Shown here: in pieces, positions 15,571 to 20,777 of the stretch
Layout of the letters: every line of letters starts with the position of its first letter
How positions within the stretch are numbered: the first letter of the stretch is position 1
IMG/VR virus record: IMGVR_UViG_3300017951_000125
Location: 1 to 24,422 of that record
Reading direction: 5' to 3' (one strand)
Source: a virus
Length of the DNA: 24,422 nucleotides
Translations under genes and position numbers: made by a program
Notes under the pieces: generated by a model
The model's database searches: none
What the model was told of the DNA's origin: nothing
What the model saw: the letters and a program-made list of their open reading frames with translations, nothing else

Positions 15571-15769
15571 ATGGGAACAGCAGATGGCTCAGTATCGGGA
15601 GACACTGGGGCCAATGCCGCAACATGCAAGACCGGAGACTATCTGGGCGGCTATCAACGCAACCGCACTATCAATTCAGCAGGCATCAACGGTAGAGCAA
15701 TATGAGACTGATAAGCGAAACATCAGATACCTTCGCGCACTCTATGAGTATGCTTCAAATGGTTCCTAA
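15536..15769 (+). CDS. Small phage protein of unknown function
   Basis: A 77-residue protein starting at a GTG inside the end of the NinG-like gene, with GAGG nine bases upstream. It is Gln- and Ala-rich and probably all helical (PAQIEWEQQMAQYRETL, WAAINATALSIQQASTVEQY, RNIRYLRALYEYA). I do not recognise a family. It sits between the recombination genes and the Q-position gene and overlaps the latter, consistent with co-translation. Confidence 0.65.
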   Translation: MTSQVQDPAQIEWEQQMAQYRETLGPMPQHARPETIWAAINATALSIQQASTVEQYETDKRNIRYLRALYEYASNGS

Positions 15770-16097
15770 GTATGCGGCAGTTCAGCTGTTGATTGAATGG
15801 GGAGCTGCTGAACGGAGCGAGGTGTCAAAGCTCGATTACCCTTCAGTGTCTCCGGCTTTCAAGGACTACCACTCGGGCTATAGAAACACGGTGGTGATGA
15901 CTGATCGTGATGTTGATATCGAGCGCACTGGGCTCGCGGTAAACTCACTACACCCTGCGCTGAGAAAAAGCTTGCGCCTTGTCTTTATTGAAGACAAAAA
16001 AATCCCCCGACGAGCGAGGGATATGGCGATAGATGCGTTCCGGCGAGAGTACGATTCACTTCCTGAAGACTTCCGCAGCTCTACGACAAACTGTTGA
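15744..16097 (+). CDS. Last gene of the rightward operon, candidate late regulator
   Basis: At most 131 residues from an ATG at 15702. I list the ATG at 15744 (117 residues) because the longer form overlaps the previous gene by 68 bases, and ATG 15759 is also possible. No start has a clear Shine-Dalgarno. The conserved-looking part begins VPKYAAVQLLIEWGAAERSE. The C-terminus, HPALRKSLRLVFIEDKKIPR then RARDMAIDAFRREY, resembles the C-terminal helices of ArpU/RinA- or Q-type phage activators. It occupies the position of lambda Q, the last gene before the late region. Function is a positional inference. Its last 42 bases overlap the convergent zinc-finger gene. Confidence 0.6.
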   Translation: MSMLQMVPKYAAVQLLIEWGAAERSEVSKLDYPSVSPAFKDYHSGYRNTVVMTDRDVDIERTGLAVNSLHPALRKSLRLVFIEDKKIPRRARDMAIDAFRREYDSLPEDFRSSTTNC

Positions 16098-16325
16098 GCA
16101 GTAGCTTATCCGCTTGTCATTGGTAAACATAACGGAGCCGCAAGCCTTGCACGGCTTATCAAAATACTCCGCTTCATTCCTGGCTCGACTGGCCTTTGAT
16201 CTACAGGCATCTGAGCAATACTTCGCTCGCTTATCCTTTGCCCTGAACTCAGCTCCACACATACCGCAGGGAAGCACTCGAGTCTTTCGCATAGCCTGCA
16301 ACGCTTTGGCGGCTTCACTCTTCAT
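16056..16325 (-). CDS. Tandem zinc-finger protein
   Basis: An 89-residue basic protein made of two copies of the same zinc motif, each C-x2-C-x13-C-x3-C. The first is at residues ~20-41 (CGMC ... YCSDAC) and the second at ~59-80 (CKAC ... YCSTVC), and both have the YCSxxCR ending common in small treble-clef and ribbon proteins. The linker is rich in Lys and Arg, suggesting nucleic-acid binding. It is the last gene of the 16-18 kb leftward operon and overlaps its upstream neighbour by 11 bases. It converges with, and overlaps, the end of the rightward operon. Confidence 0.75.
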   Translation of the reverse strand: MKSEAAKALQAMRKTRVLPCGMCGAEFRAKDKRAKYCSDACRSKASRARNEAEYFDKPCKACGSVMFTNDKRISYCSTVCRRAAEVFRK

Positions 16326-16473
16326 TCACAGATTCCTGAGACTTGCTGGCCTTCCACTCGATGTAACCCATCGGCTCCTCTTCGAAGCAAGACGCCTTGT
16401 AGACCTGATAATCCAGATCAAGCTCGGCCATCTCGGCTTCCATCCTATTAAGCAGTTGTTGAACAGATTGCAT
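16315..16473 (-). CDS. Small helical acidic protein
   Basis: A 52-residue protein from the ATG at 16473, which is preceded by GAGGAG. A longer open frame continues upstream to 16767 but crosses two other genes and lacks a ribosome site. Residues 1-25 form an amphipathic, coiled-coil-like helix (QSVQQLLNRMEAEMAELDLD). The rest is acidic and aromatic. Nothing in it identifies a function. Confidence 0.55.
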   Translation of the reverse strand: MQSVQQLLNRMEAEMAELDLDYQVYKASCFEEEPMGYIEWKASKSQESVNEE

Positions 16474-16475
16474 AA

Positions 16476-16655
16476 TCACTCCTCGATTTCTTTTGGGTAC
16501 GGGGTGAACATTGAATCCCCGTAGGTTCGGTAGTTGCGAAGGTATCTCCGCATTGTGTCGTAGTGAACACTGAACATCTGAGCCAGAGCCCAGAGCTGTA
16601 CGCCCTTGGACTCTAGTTCGAATGCCTCTTTGACTTGGCTTGGTGACAGTTTCAC
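16476..16655 (-). CDS. Small helix-turn-helix protein
   Basis: A 59-residue protein starting at a GTG that overlaps the preceding stop (GTGA), with AGGA seven bases upstream. Residues 2-45 read like a Hin/resolvase-type HTH: KLSPSQVKEAFELESKG, then VQLWALAQMFSVHYDTMRRY. There is no effector or catalytic domain. It might regulate its own operon or another phage promoter. The same HTH type is used by transposases and resolvases, but the protein is far too short to be one. Confidence 0.65.
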   Translation of the reverse strand: MKLSPSQVKEAFELESKGVQLWALAQMFSVHYDTMRRYLRNYRTYGDSMFTPYPKEIEE

Positions 16656-16813
16656 GAGACATCCTTTTCGCAGATGTACCACTCGCGATCTGGTTCTGAC
16701 TTCTGGAGCTCCTGCAAAGTCTCCTCTGCTTCACTCCAGTTGTAACAGCAGTGCTTGTAGGTATCACCAGAACCCTGGCCTCGGTAAAGCACTAGGTAAA
16801 CGATTGCGTCCAT
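16652..16813 (-). CDS. 53-residue protein of unknown function
   Basis: Starts at ATG 16813 after a strong GGAGGG and ends in a GTGA overlap with the HTH gene. The sequence (MDAIVYLVLYRGQGSGDTYK, then a Cys-Cys pair, an acidic helix SEAEETLQELQKSEPD, and WYICEKD) predicts a small alpha/beta protein with three Cys. It is short enough to be missed by ORF-length cut-offs, but the ribosome site and tight overlap support it. Confidence 0.6.
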   Translation of the reverse strand: MDAIVYLVLYRGQGSGDTYKHCCYNWSEAEETLQELQKSEPDREWYICEKDVS

Positions 16814-16814
16814 T

Positions 16815-16892
16815 TTATCCCTCCACCAGCGAGTACGCCGTAATGATTAGGGCCGCCCATACAATGGCCTTGATTAGCTCTCTGTTGCTCAT
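16815..16892 (-). CDS. 25-residue single-span membrane peptide
   Basis: A 25-codon ORF: four or five polar N-terminal residues, then LIKAIVWAALIITAYSLV, one transmembrane helix, and a short acidic end. Its ATG overlaps the preceding stop (ATGA), GAGGGG lies before it, and it ends one base before the next gene's ATG. The packing on both sides suggests it is translated. Function unknown. Confidence 0.5.
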   Translation of the reverse strand: MSNRELIKAIVWAALIITAYSLVEG

Positions 16893-17080
16893 AAACCCCT
16901 CGCGTGCTTTATAGCTATTATCATTTGCTCGAGGTCTTCAACATCAAACTCATTGAGTCCCCAATACTTTTTGACGCCTTCGATTGTTAACGCTATCTCA
17001 TCAGGTCGGTATCCGCCTTTAAGCATTACCTCGATGTTATCCATCAGGGTTCCTGTACGCATGACTTTTCCTTTACGCAT
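16889..17080 (-). CDS. Small protein of unknown function
   Basis: A 63-residue protein from ATG 17080, with GAGGAG upstream and an ATGA overlap downstream. It is basic at the N-terminus and helical: LMDNIEVMLKGGYRPDEIAL, then GVKKYWGLNEFDVEDLEQMI. The YRPDEIALTIEG segment could be a short HTH-like hairpin, but the match is too weak to name. Confidence 0.6.
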   Translation of the reverse strand: MRKGKVMRTGTLMDNIEVMLKGGYRPDEIALTIEGVKKYWGLNEFDVEDLEQMIIAIKHARGL

Positions 17081-17315
17081 AATCTCTCCTCAAGCTCCCA
17101 AGGAAGCTGTTGACTGTTCCCGCGTAATGACTCGCGGCCTCATTAAACTCTACGATGTCGCACCAATAAACGGCTTCAGGGTCAAGTATCCCCTGGGCCA
17201 TTGCTTCGGCAATCACCTCTTGCCACTCATCGTTATCACCGTTGGCGTAGACGCTCCGGCAAATGCGATCCCAGATTGGCGCCTTGTTGGTGCGAAGGTA
17301 TCCGACTTTATTCAT
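17073..17315 (-). CDS. Small protein of unknown function
   Basis: An 80-residue protein starting at ATG 17315 with AGGGGAGC upstream. It overlaps the next gene by eight bases. The sequence has a basic N-terminus and an acidic helical centre (DNDEWQEVIAEAMAQGI, DPEAVYWCDIVEFNEAASHY). No motif I can name. It has the look of the small host-directed proteins found in phage early operons, but that is context only. Confidence 0.6.
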   Translation of the reverse strand: MNKVGYLRTNKAPIWDRICRSVYANGDNDEWQEVIAEAMAQGILDPEAVYWCDIVEFNEAASHYAGTVNSFLGSLRRDYA

Positions 17316-17433
17316 CGCGCTCCCCTTTCATTAGGTTGATGATGTAACGCTCTTCCGCAAGCAAAAGGGCCAGTAATACTGACCCCGCAGTGAGAAGAAT
17401 GGTTAGAGACAAACCGAACCATAGGTAGCTCAT
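17308..17433 (-). CDS. 41-residue single-span membrane protein
   Basis: Starts at ATG 17433 after GGAGGAGG, overlapping the upstream stop by ATGA. A longer frame to 17499 has no ribosome site of its own. It contains one hydrophobic span (LWFGLSLTILLTAGSVLLAL, residues ~4-24) followed by a charged tail (EERYIINLMKGERDE). It is probably an inner-membrane peptide with its tail in the cytoplasm. Function unknown; superinfection exclusion or host-membrane modulation are possibilities without direct evidence. Confidence 0.6.
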   Translation of the reverse strand: MSYLWFGLSLTILLTAGSVLLALLLAEERYIINLMKGERDE

Positions 17434-17801
17434 GCAGCCTCCTCCAGCTCTTCGAGTGCCGTCCGAACATCGGCAAGCACTAAGAAGTGATAAGCCCAAT
17501 AAGTAATCTGGGTCATGTAGGTATCCAATGAGAAGTCTGAAAAGTCGGTTATCTCTGCTACAAGTTCCTCCACGTCATTCAACAGGCCTGAATGGTGATT
17601 CTTCAGGGAGGTGACAATATCCCAGGCGCGGGAGTAATAGATCACGTCCTGAATGCCGTCGATGACTTCGTGAACGATGTCGCACTCGTCGCCATCGCAG
17701 AACGTATCGTCAAGCCTACGCTCAGCGATTAACTCCATCGCCTCAGTGACTAGGCTGTCACTGGTGGAAAGGAACTCTTTGTAAGTTGTAAATGTATCCA
17801 T
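17430..17801 (-). CDS. Acidic helical protein of unknown function
   Basis: A 123-residue, strongly acidic protein, the largest in this operon. It is rich in Asp and Glu with few basic residues, for example LDDTFCDGDECDIVHEVIDG and LNDVEELVAEITDFSDFSLD. Such charge is common in DNA mimics and anti-defence proteins, but nothing in the sequence specifies a target. Ribosome site GGAG lies within AACGGAGTGTT upstream of ATG 17801, and the same 12-bp leader precedes the gene before it. Confidence 0.65.
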   Translation of the reverse strand: MDTFTTYKEFLSTSDSLVTEAMELIAERRLDDTFCDGDECDIVHEVIDGIQDVIYYSRAWDIVTSLKNHHSGLLNDVEELVAEITDFSDFSLDTYMTQITYWAYHFLVLADVRTALEELEEAA

Positions 17802-17830
17802 TGTTAAACACTCCGTTGTTGTGAGGCCGC

Positions 17831-18016
17831 TTATGCGACCTCGATGTTGTGGATGCTTTCGACCCTGAACAGGGCCATCTCTCGAGCTTTCTCGCTTATG
17901 CCCTCAATGCCATTAGCAGTTGCTAAGAGAGCGCTATGAGTTACTGCCATCCCCGCCTGCTCTAAAAGCTCAGCTCTGGCGTTAATGATTGCGATTGCGA
18001 GATAAAGGTTTTTCAT
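17831..18016 (-). CDS. First gene of the 16-18 kb leftward operon, unknown
   Basis: A 61-residue Ala-rich helical protein (LYLAIAIINARAELLEQAGM, HSALLATANGIEGISEKARE). The N-terminal run is mildly hydrophobic but too polar for a clear membrane span. It is nearest the TTGACA promoter, about 50 bases downstream of the predicted transcript start, with the CAACGGAGTGTT leader before its ATG. No family recognised. Confidence 0.6.
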   Translation of the reverse strand: MKNLYLAIAIINARAELLEQAGMAVTHSALLATANGIEGISEKAREMALFRVESIHNIEVA

Positions 18017-18070
18017 ATGAACACTCCGTTGGTTATGGTTTTAAAGCCGACCAAATTGGCCGCATCTCTG

Positions 18071-18099
18071 AGTGAATCACGGTAGCGTTACTGTGTCAA
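18071..18099 (-). promoter_or_regulatory. Promoter of the 16-18 kb leftward operon
   Basis: On the minus strand a perfect TTGACA (18099-18094), a 17-base spacer and TTCACT (18076-18071). The -10 is weak but is preceded by TGA, giving an extended -10 element (TGn). Transcription would start near 18064 and lead into the small-gene operon. The GGTTGA repeats at 18126 lie about 27 bases upstream of the -35. Confidence 0.55.
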
Positions 18100-18125
18100 C
18101 TCTTTCCAAAATAAATTTATATGTC

Positions 18126-18162
18126 GGTTGAAAGATCGACTTAAAAGGTTGACAATCGGGAC
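18126..18162 (+). promoter_or_regulatory. GGTTGA repeats and possible late promoter
   Basis: GGTTGA occurs at 18126 and 18147, 21 bp (two helical turns) apart. The first reads GGTT-N8-GACT, related to the GGTT-N8-AACC sites beside the repressor gene. The second contains a perfect TTGACA (18149-18154) facing right, but no good -10 follows at 16-18 bases. TTGAAA (18128-18133), 17 bases, GACAAT (18151-18156) is an alternative. This would drive the leader and late genes. It may be a repressor-controlled or activator-dependent promoter. Confidence 0.4.
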
Positions 18163-18271
18163 TGGCGAGAATTGCGTCCGGTAGCTGTCACTGCCAGACA
18201 ACCCCGATTTAAGCCAGGTCAAGTTTTTTTAAACACTCCTTTTAGTGCCCCGCTTGTCGGGGCTTTTTTTT
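18157..18271 (+). ncRNA. Putative late leader RNA ending at an intrinsic terminator
   Basis: No gene is present between the repeats and the first late gene. The segment contains a hairpin with arms GTCCGGTA (18176-18183) and TGCCAGAC (18192-18199), one mismatch and an eight-base loop, a T-run at 18224-18230, then the strong terminator at 18247-18271. CCCCGA at 18202-18207 can pair with TCGGGG at 18257-18262 and would disrupt the terminator. The layout resembles lambda pR' and its short 6S RNA before Q-dependent late genes. Transcript limits are guessed. Confidence 0.4.
18247..18271 (+). terminator. Intrinsic terminator before the late operon
   Basis: GCCCCG, five-base loop CTTGT, CGGGGC, then eight T. 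A GC-only six-base-pair stem followed by a T-run is a textbook rho-independent terminator for rightward transcription. It lies only 10 bases before the first late ATG, so late expression requires reading through it. Confidence 0.9.
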
Positions 18272-18281
18272 GGTTGCGTAT

Positions 18282-18569
18282 ATGGCTAGAGACATCAAGG
18301 GATTGCTGGAGCGCGTAGGCGTGTCTGGCGTGAACAAGCCCAAGCGCACACCCAATCACCCCACGAAGTCACACGTCGTTGTGGCTAAACAAGGGGATGA
18401 GGTGAAGACCATTAGATTCGGACAGCAGGGCGTCAAGGGCGCTGGTAAAAACCCCAAGACGGCAAAAGACAAAGCAAGGCGGAAAAGTTACTACGCCAGA
18501 CATAATGCTCAGGACTCGAGCCCTAGCAAACTGTCGGCGCGGTACTGGTCGCACAAGGTGAAATGGTAA
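18282..18569 (+). CDS. Conserved phage protein, first late gene
   Basis: A 95-residue strongly basic protein. The block KSHVVVAKQGDEVKTIRFGQ, then QGVKGAGKNPKTAKDKARRK, and the ending SPSKLSARYWSHKVKW are shared (from memory) by a small family found next to lysis genes in many phages, possibly DUF6321. Function is not known. The ATG at 18282 is used because homologous-looking sequence begins there (MARDIKGLLERVG). It has no Shine-Dalgarno and starts just after the terminator T-run, so translation initiation is unusual. Confidence 0.75.
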   Translation: MARDIKGLLERVGVSGVNKPKRTPNHPTKSHVVVAKQGDEVKTIRFGQQGVKGAGKNPKTAKDKARRKSYYARHNAQDSSPSKLSARYWSHKVKW

Positions 18570-18610
18570 TGAGCTGCGGAAAGAAAAAACGAAAGGGTCG
18601 GGGCAAGTGA
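18569..18610 (+). CDS. Possible 13-residue basic peptide
   Basis: A tiny ORF (MSCGKKKRKGRGK) whose ATG overlaps the previous TAA (TAATG) and whose stop overlaps the next gene's GTG (GTGA). AAGGTG lies eight bases upstream. It may be a real peptide or a coupling device that carries ribosomes from the first late gene to the holin. The amino-terminal Cys after Ser could carry a lipid only with a signal peptide, which is absent. Confidence 0.35.
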   Translation: MSCGKKKRKGRGK

Positions 18611-18798
18611 CTGTTAGGCAGGCGCTAAAGTCTCGGACCGTACAGTACGGCGTAGCAATTGCGGTGCTGTCAGTGCTTCAGGGCTTTGTGGGGTTCATCC
18701 CCGCGAATCCAGCAGTGCAGGCGTTTATCGGTTGCGCGATTGCGGCTGGCATCGTGGTTCTGCGGTTTATGACCACTCAGCCCGTGGGCGATAAGTAA
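18607..18798 (+). CDS. Small two-span membrane protein, holin candidate
   Basis: A 63-residue protein from a GTG that overlaps the preceding stop. Two hydrophobic segments (about residues 12-31, VQYGVAIAVLSVLQGFVGFI, and 37-55, VQAFIGCAIAAGIVVLRFM) are joined by a short turn with Pro and Asn. The N-terminus is basic and the C-terminus short, which fits a class II holin. The lysozyme gene follows one gene later. A second, GTA-type holin is encoded at 20777, so one of the two may be an antiholin or have another membrane role. Confidence 0.65.
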   Translation: MTVRQALKSRTVQYGVAIAVLSVLQGFVGFIPANPAVQAFIGCAIAAGIVVLRFMTTQPVGDK

Positions 18799-18968
18799 TG
18801 CCAGGGCTACTAGAGCGGCCAGGGCTGTACGCCAACATCCACGCAAAGCGCAAGCGGATTGCAAATGGGTCAAAGGAGCGGATGCGTAAGCCTGGCTCGA
18901 AGGGCGCTCCAACTGATGAGGCGTTCGAAAAGGCCTCTAAAACAGCGCGTAAGCGAAAAGACGACTAA
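18798..18968 (+). CDS. Short basic conserved phage protein
   Basis: A 56-residue protein. The pattern GLYANIHAKRKRIANGSKER then MRKPGSKGAPTDEAF is found (from memory) in many phages of this type, encoded near the lysis or packaging genes, without a known role. Its ATG overlaps the holin stop (TAATG). It is very Lys/Arg-rich and probably unstructured, so it may bind nucleic acid or the capsid interior. Confidence 0.7.
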   Translation: MPGLLERPGLYANIHAKRKRIANGSKERMRKPGSKGAPTDEAFEKASKTARKRKDD

Positions 18969-18981
18969 CACCCAACAATCT

Positions 18982-19404
18982 ATGGCTGTAACCCTTATCG
19001 ACCGTCTGAGAGCGTTTGAGGGCTACAGGCGGTATGCGTACCGATGCAGTGAAGGCAGACTCACCATCGGATACGGGACAATGATCGAAGAGGGTGGGCA
19101 CGGGGTTCCTGATTACGTTGCCGAGATCCTTCTGCAAGACTACATAAAAACATTGAGGGCACGGTTTGGTGCGCTTGATTGGTTTAATGGGCTAGATCCT
19201 GATCGACAGGACGCCATCCTAGAGATGGGATACCAAATGGGATACGACGGAGTGCTTGGCTTCAGGCGGATGATAACCGCCATCGAGCATTCTGACTGGG
19301 GGAGAGTTCGCGAAGAGGCTCTCGATTCACGCTGGGCAAAGCAGACACCTGCTAGGGCTCGCGATGTAGCAGAGAGGCTTGCTTATGGTAGGGCATCGAC
19401 TTAG
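18982..19404 (+). CDS. GH24 lysozyme (endolysin)
   Basis: A 140-residue T4-lysozyme-type muramidase that would cleave the glycan backbone of peptidoglycan. The N-terminus shows RAFEGYRRYAYRC then SEGRLTIGYGT. E13 aligns with T4 E11, T28 with T26, and C22 occupies the position of D20, as in the many phage GH24 enzymes with a YxC motif. The rest is helical (RQDAILEMGYQMGYDGVLGF, then WAKQTPARARDVAERL, matching the conserved RA.EV region). No signal or SAR segment is visible at the N-terminus, so it needs a holin for release. The frame is open upstream to 18859, but ATG 18982 is the start that gives a GH24 N-terminus. Confidence 0.93.
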   Translation: MAVTLIDRLRAFEGYRRYAYRCSEGRLTIGYGTMIEEGGHGVPDYVAEILLQDYIKTLRARFGALDWFNGLDPDRQDAILEMGYQMGYDGVLGFRRMITAIEHSDWGRVREEALDSRWAKQTPARARDVAERLAYGRAST

Positions 19405-20581
19405 CTACCTTGAACCGTTTGCTGAGACCGTCGCAGAGCATGAGCTTTTGGATGCGCTTGCGGCAACTGACGGCAACGTCGCTCAAGCGATTGTGTTGCT
19501 TGGGGTTGACGAGCGAGGCATTAAGCGCAGGGTTGCAAAGCTAAAGAAAAAGGCGGCACTCAAGGGTATTGCCCCCGAAAACGATATGGTGCATCAGGTC
19601 GCAGAAGGCTTTGCGGTCAAGGGTACGTCAACGCTTTATGCAGATGACGGCTCAGTCAAAGTCCAATGGGTCAAGACTCAGCAGTCGCAGGAAGACAAGC
19701 TTTCCAGCCTTAACGAAGCAATCGCCGATGCGATGGAAGGCTTCAAAGGGATCTACAAGCCACGCAAGGCTCCGGTATCCGACAGCGAGGATCTGATGGC
19801 CTGTTACGTGATGGGTGATCCGCACATTGGATGCTATGCCCACGCGGAGGAAGCAGGCGAGAACTTCGACGTAGACATAGCGCGAGAAGACCTCATTAAC
19901 GCTACGTCTCGATTGGTTGATGTGGCGCCCAAGACAGACCGAGCATTGATCGTCAATCTGGGCGACTTCTTTCACGCTGATAACAGCTCTGAGCGCACAA
20001 CGCGATCAGGGGCGAAGCTTGACGTTGACTCAAGGTGGCATCGGGTACTGCAAGCTGGCTGCATGTTGATGGTCGATCTAATCTCGATGGCGCTGTCAAA
20101 GCACCCAACGGTCGAGGTCATCAACTGCATTGGCAATCACGACGATCATTCGAGCGTGATGCTGTCGGCATTTCTTGCGGCGTACTTCCACAAGGAGCCA
20201 AGAGTTCTGATCCACTCAACGGTCAACAAATTCAATTACATAACGCACGGCAAGGTGCTGATTGGCACAACGCACGGCGATACGGTTCGCACTAACGCGC
20301 TGTCAGAGCTGATGGCTACGGATGAGCCTCAACTGTGGGCAGAGTCTGAGCACCGATACTGGTATACAGGTCATATTCATCATACGACTCGGCAAGAGCT
20401 GAGGGGGTGCGTTCAGGAGTCGTTCCGCACTATGGCAGCTAAAGATGCCTGGCACCACAATTCAGGCTACCGATCGGGTCGCGATATGTACTGCATCGTG
20501 CAGTCCAAAGAGTACGGCGAAGTAGAGCGTTATCGCTGTGACATTCGGAGGGCGCGCAGTGGGCGACTTAAAAGTTCTTGA
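19385..20581 (+). CDS. HTH-metallophosphoesterase fusion
   Basis: A 398-residue protein with an N-terminal Fis/terminase-small-subunit-like HTH (about residues 20-55: LLDALAATDGNVAQAIVLLG then VDERGIKRRVAKL). A linker leads to a calcineurin-like phosphoesterase with all metal motifs: GDPHIG (~144), NLGDFFHADN (~190), GNHDDHS (~250), THGDT (~295) and GHIHHTT (~329). It resembles the Mre11/SbcD superfamily and is probably a DNA-acting nuclease or phosphatase. A HTH and nuclease together before the structural genes could point to genome-end processing or packaging. The ATG at 19385 follows AGAGAGG, and the gene overlaps the lysozyme by 20 bases. Confidence 0.9.
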   Translation: MVGHRLSYLEPFAETVAEHELLDALAATDGNVAQAIVLLGVDERGIKRRVAKLKKKAALKGIAPENDMVHQVAEGFAVKGTSTLYADDGSVKVQWVKTQQSQEDKLSSLNEAIADAMEGFKGIYKPRKAPVSDSEDLMACYVMGDPHIGCYAHAEEAGENFDVDIAREDLINATSRLVDVAPKTDRALIVNLGDFFHADNSSERTTRSGAKLDVDSRWHRVLQAGCMLMVDLISMALSKHPTVEVINCIGNHDDHSSVMLSAFLAAYFHKEPRVLIHSTVNKFNYITHGKVLIGTTHGDTVRTNALSELMATDEPQLWAESEHRYWYTGHIHHTTRQELRGCVQESFRTMAAKDAWHHNSGYRSGRDMYCIVQSKEYGEVERYRCDIRRARSGRLKSS

Positions 20582-20777
20582 CGGCGGAAAGCCTGAAGAG
20601 CCTACCATCAATATGAGCCAGGTGATCTGCGCTCAATGCAGCTCAGGCTTGTTTAACTGGAAGGCAGACGATACCGGCAAGGTTCACGTTATCGCTTGTT
20701 CTGTTTGCGGCAATTTGTTCCCAATGCTTGAGTCGGAAAACAGCAACGTCCTCGAACACTGGGAAGAGCGTGACTGA
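20559..20777 (+). CDS. Small zinc-ribbon protein
   Basis: A 72-residue protein with two Cys pairs, CAQC and CSVC, about 25 residues apart, forming a zinc ribbon of four cysteines around short beta strands (GLFNWKADDTGKVHVIACSV). The GTG at 20559 follows GGAGG by seven bases, and the start seven codons earlier has none. It overlaps the metallophosphoesterase gene by 23 bases and its stop overlaps the holin ATG (TGATG). Function unknown, perhaps a partner of the nuclease upstream. Confidence 0.7.
   Translation: MGDLKVLDGGKPEEPTINMSQVICAQCSSGLFNWKADDTGKVHVIACSVCGNLFPMLESENSNVLEHWEERD

Noticed and set aside
16315-16767. 150-residue version of the small helical gene
   Set aside because: The upstream two thirds cross two other well-supported genes and have no ribosome site, whereas ATG 16473 follows GAGGAG.
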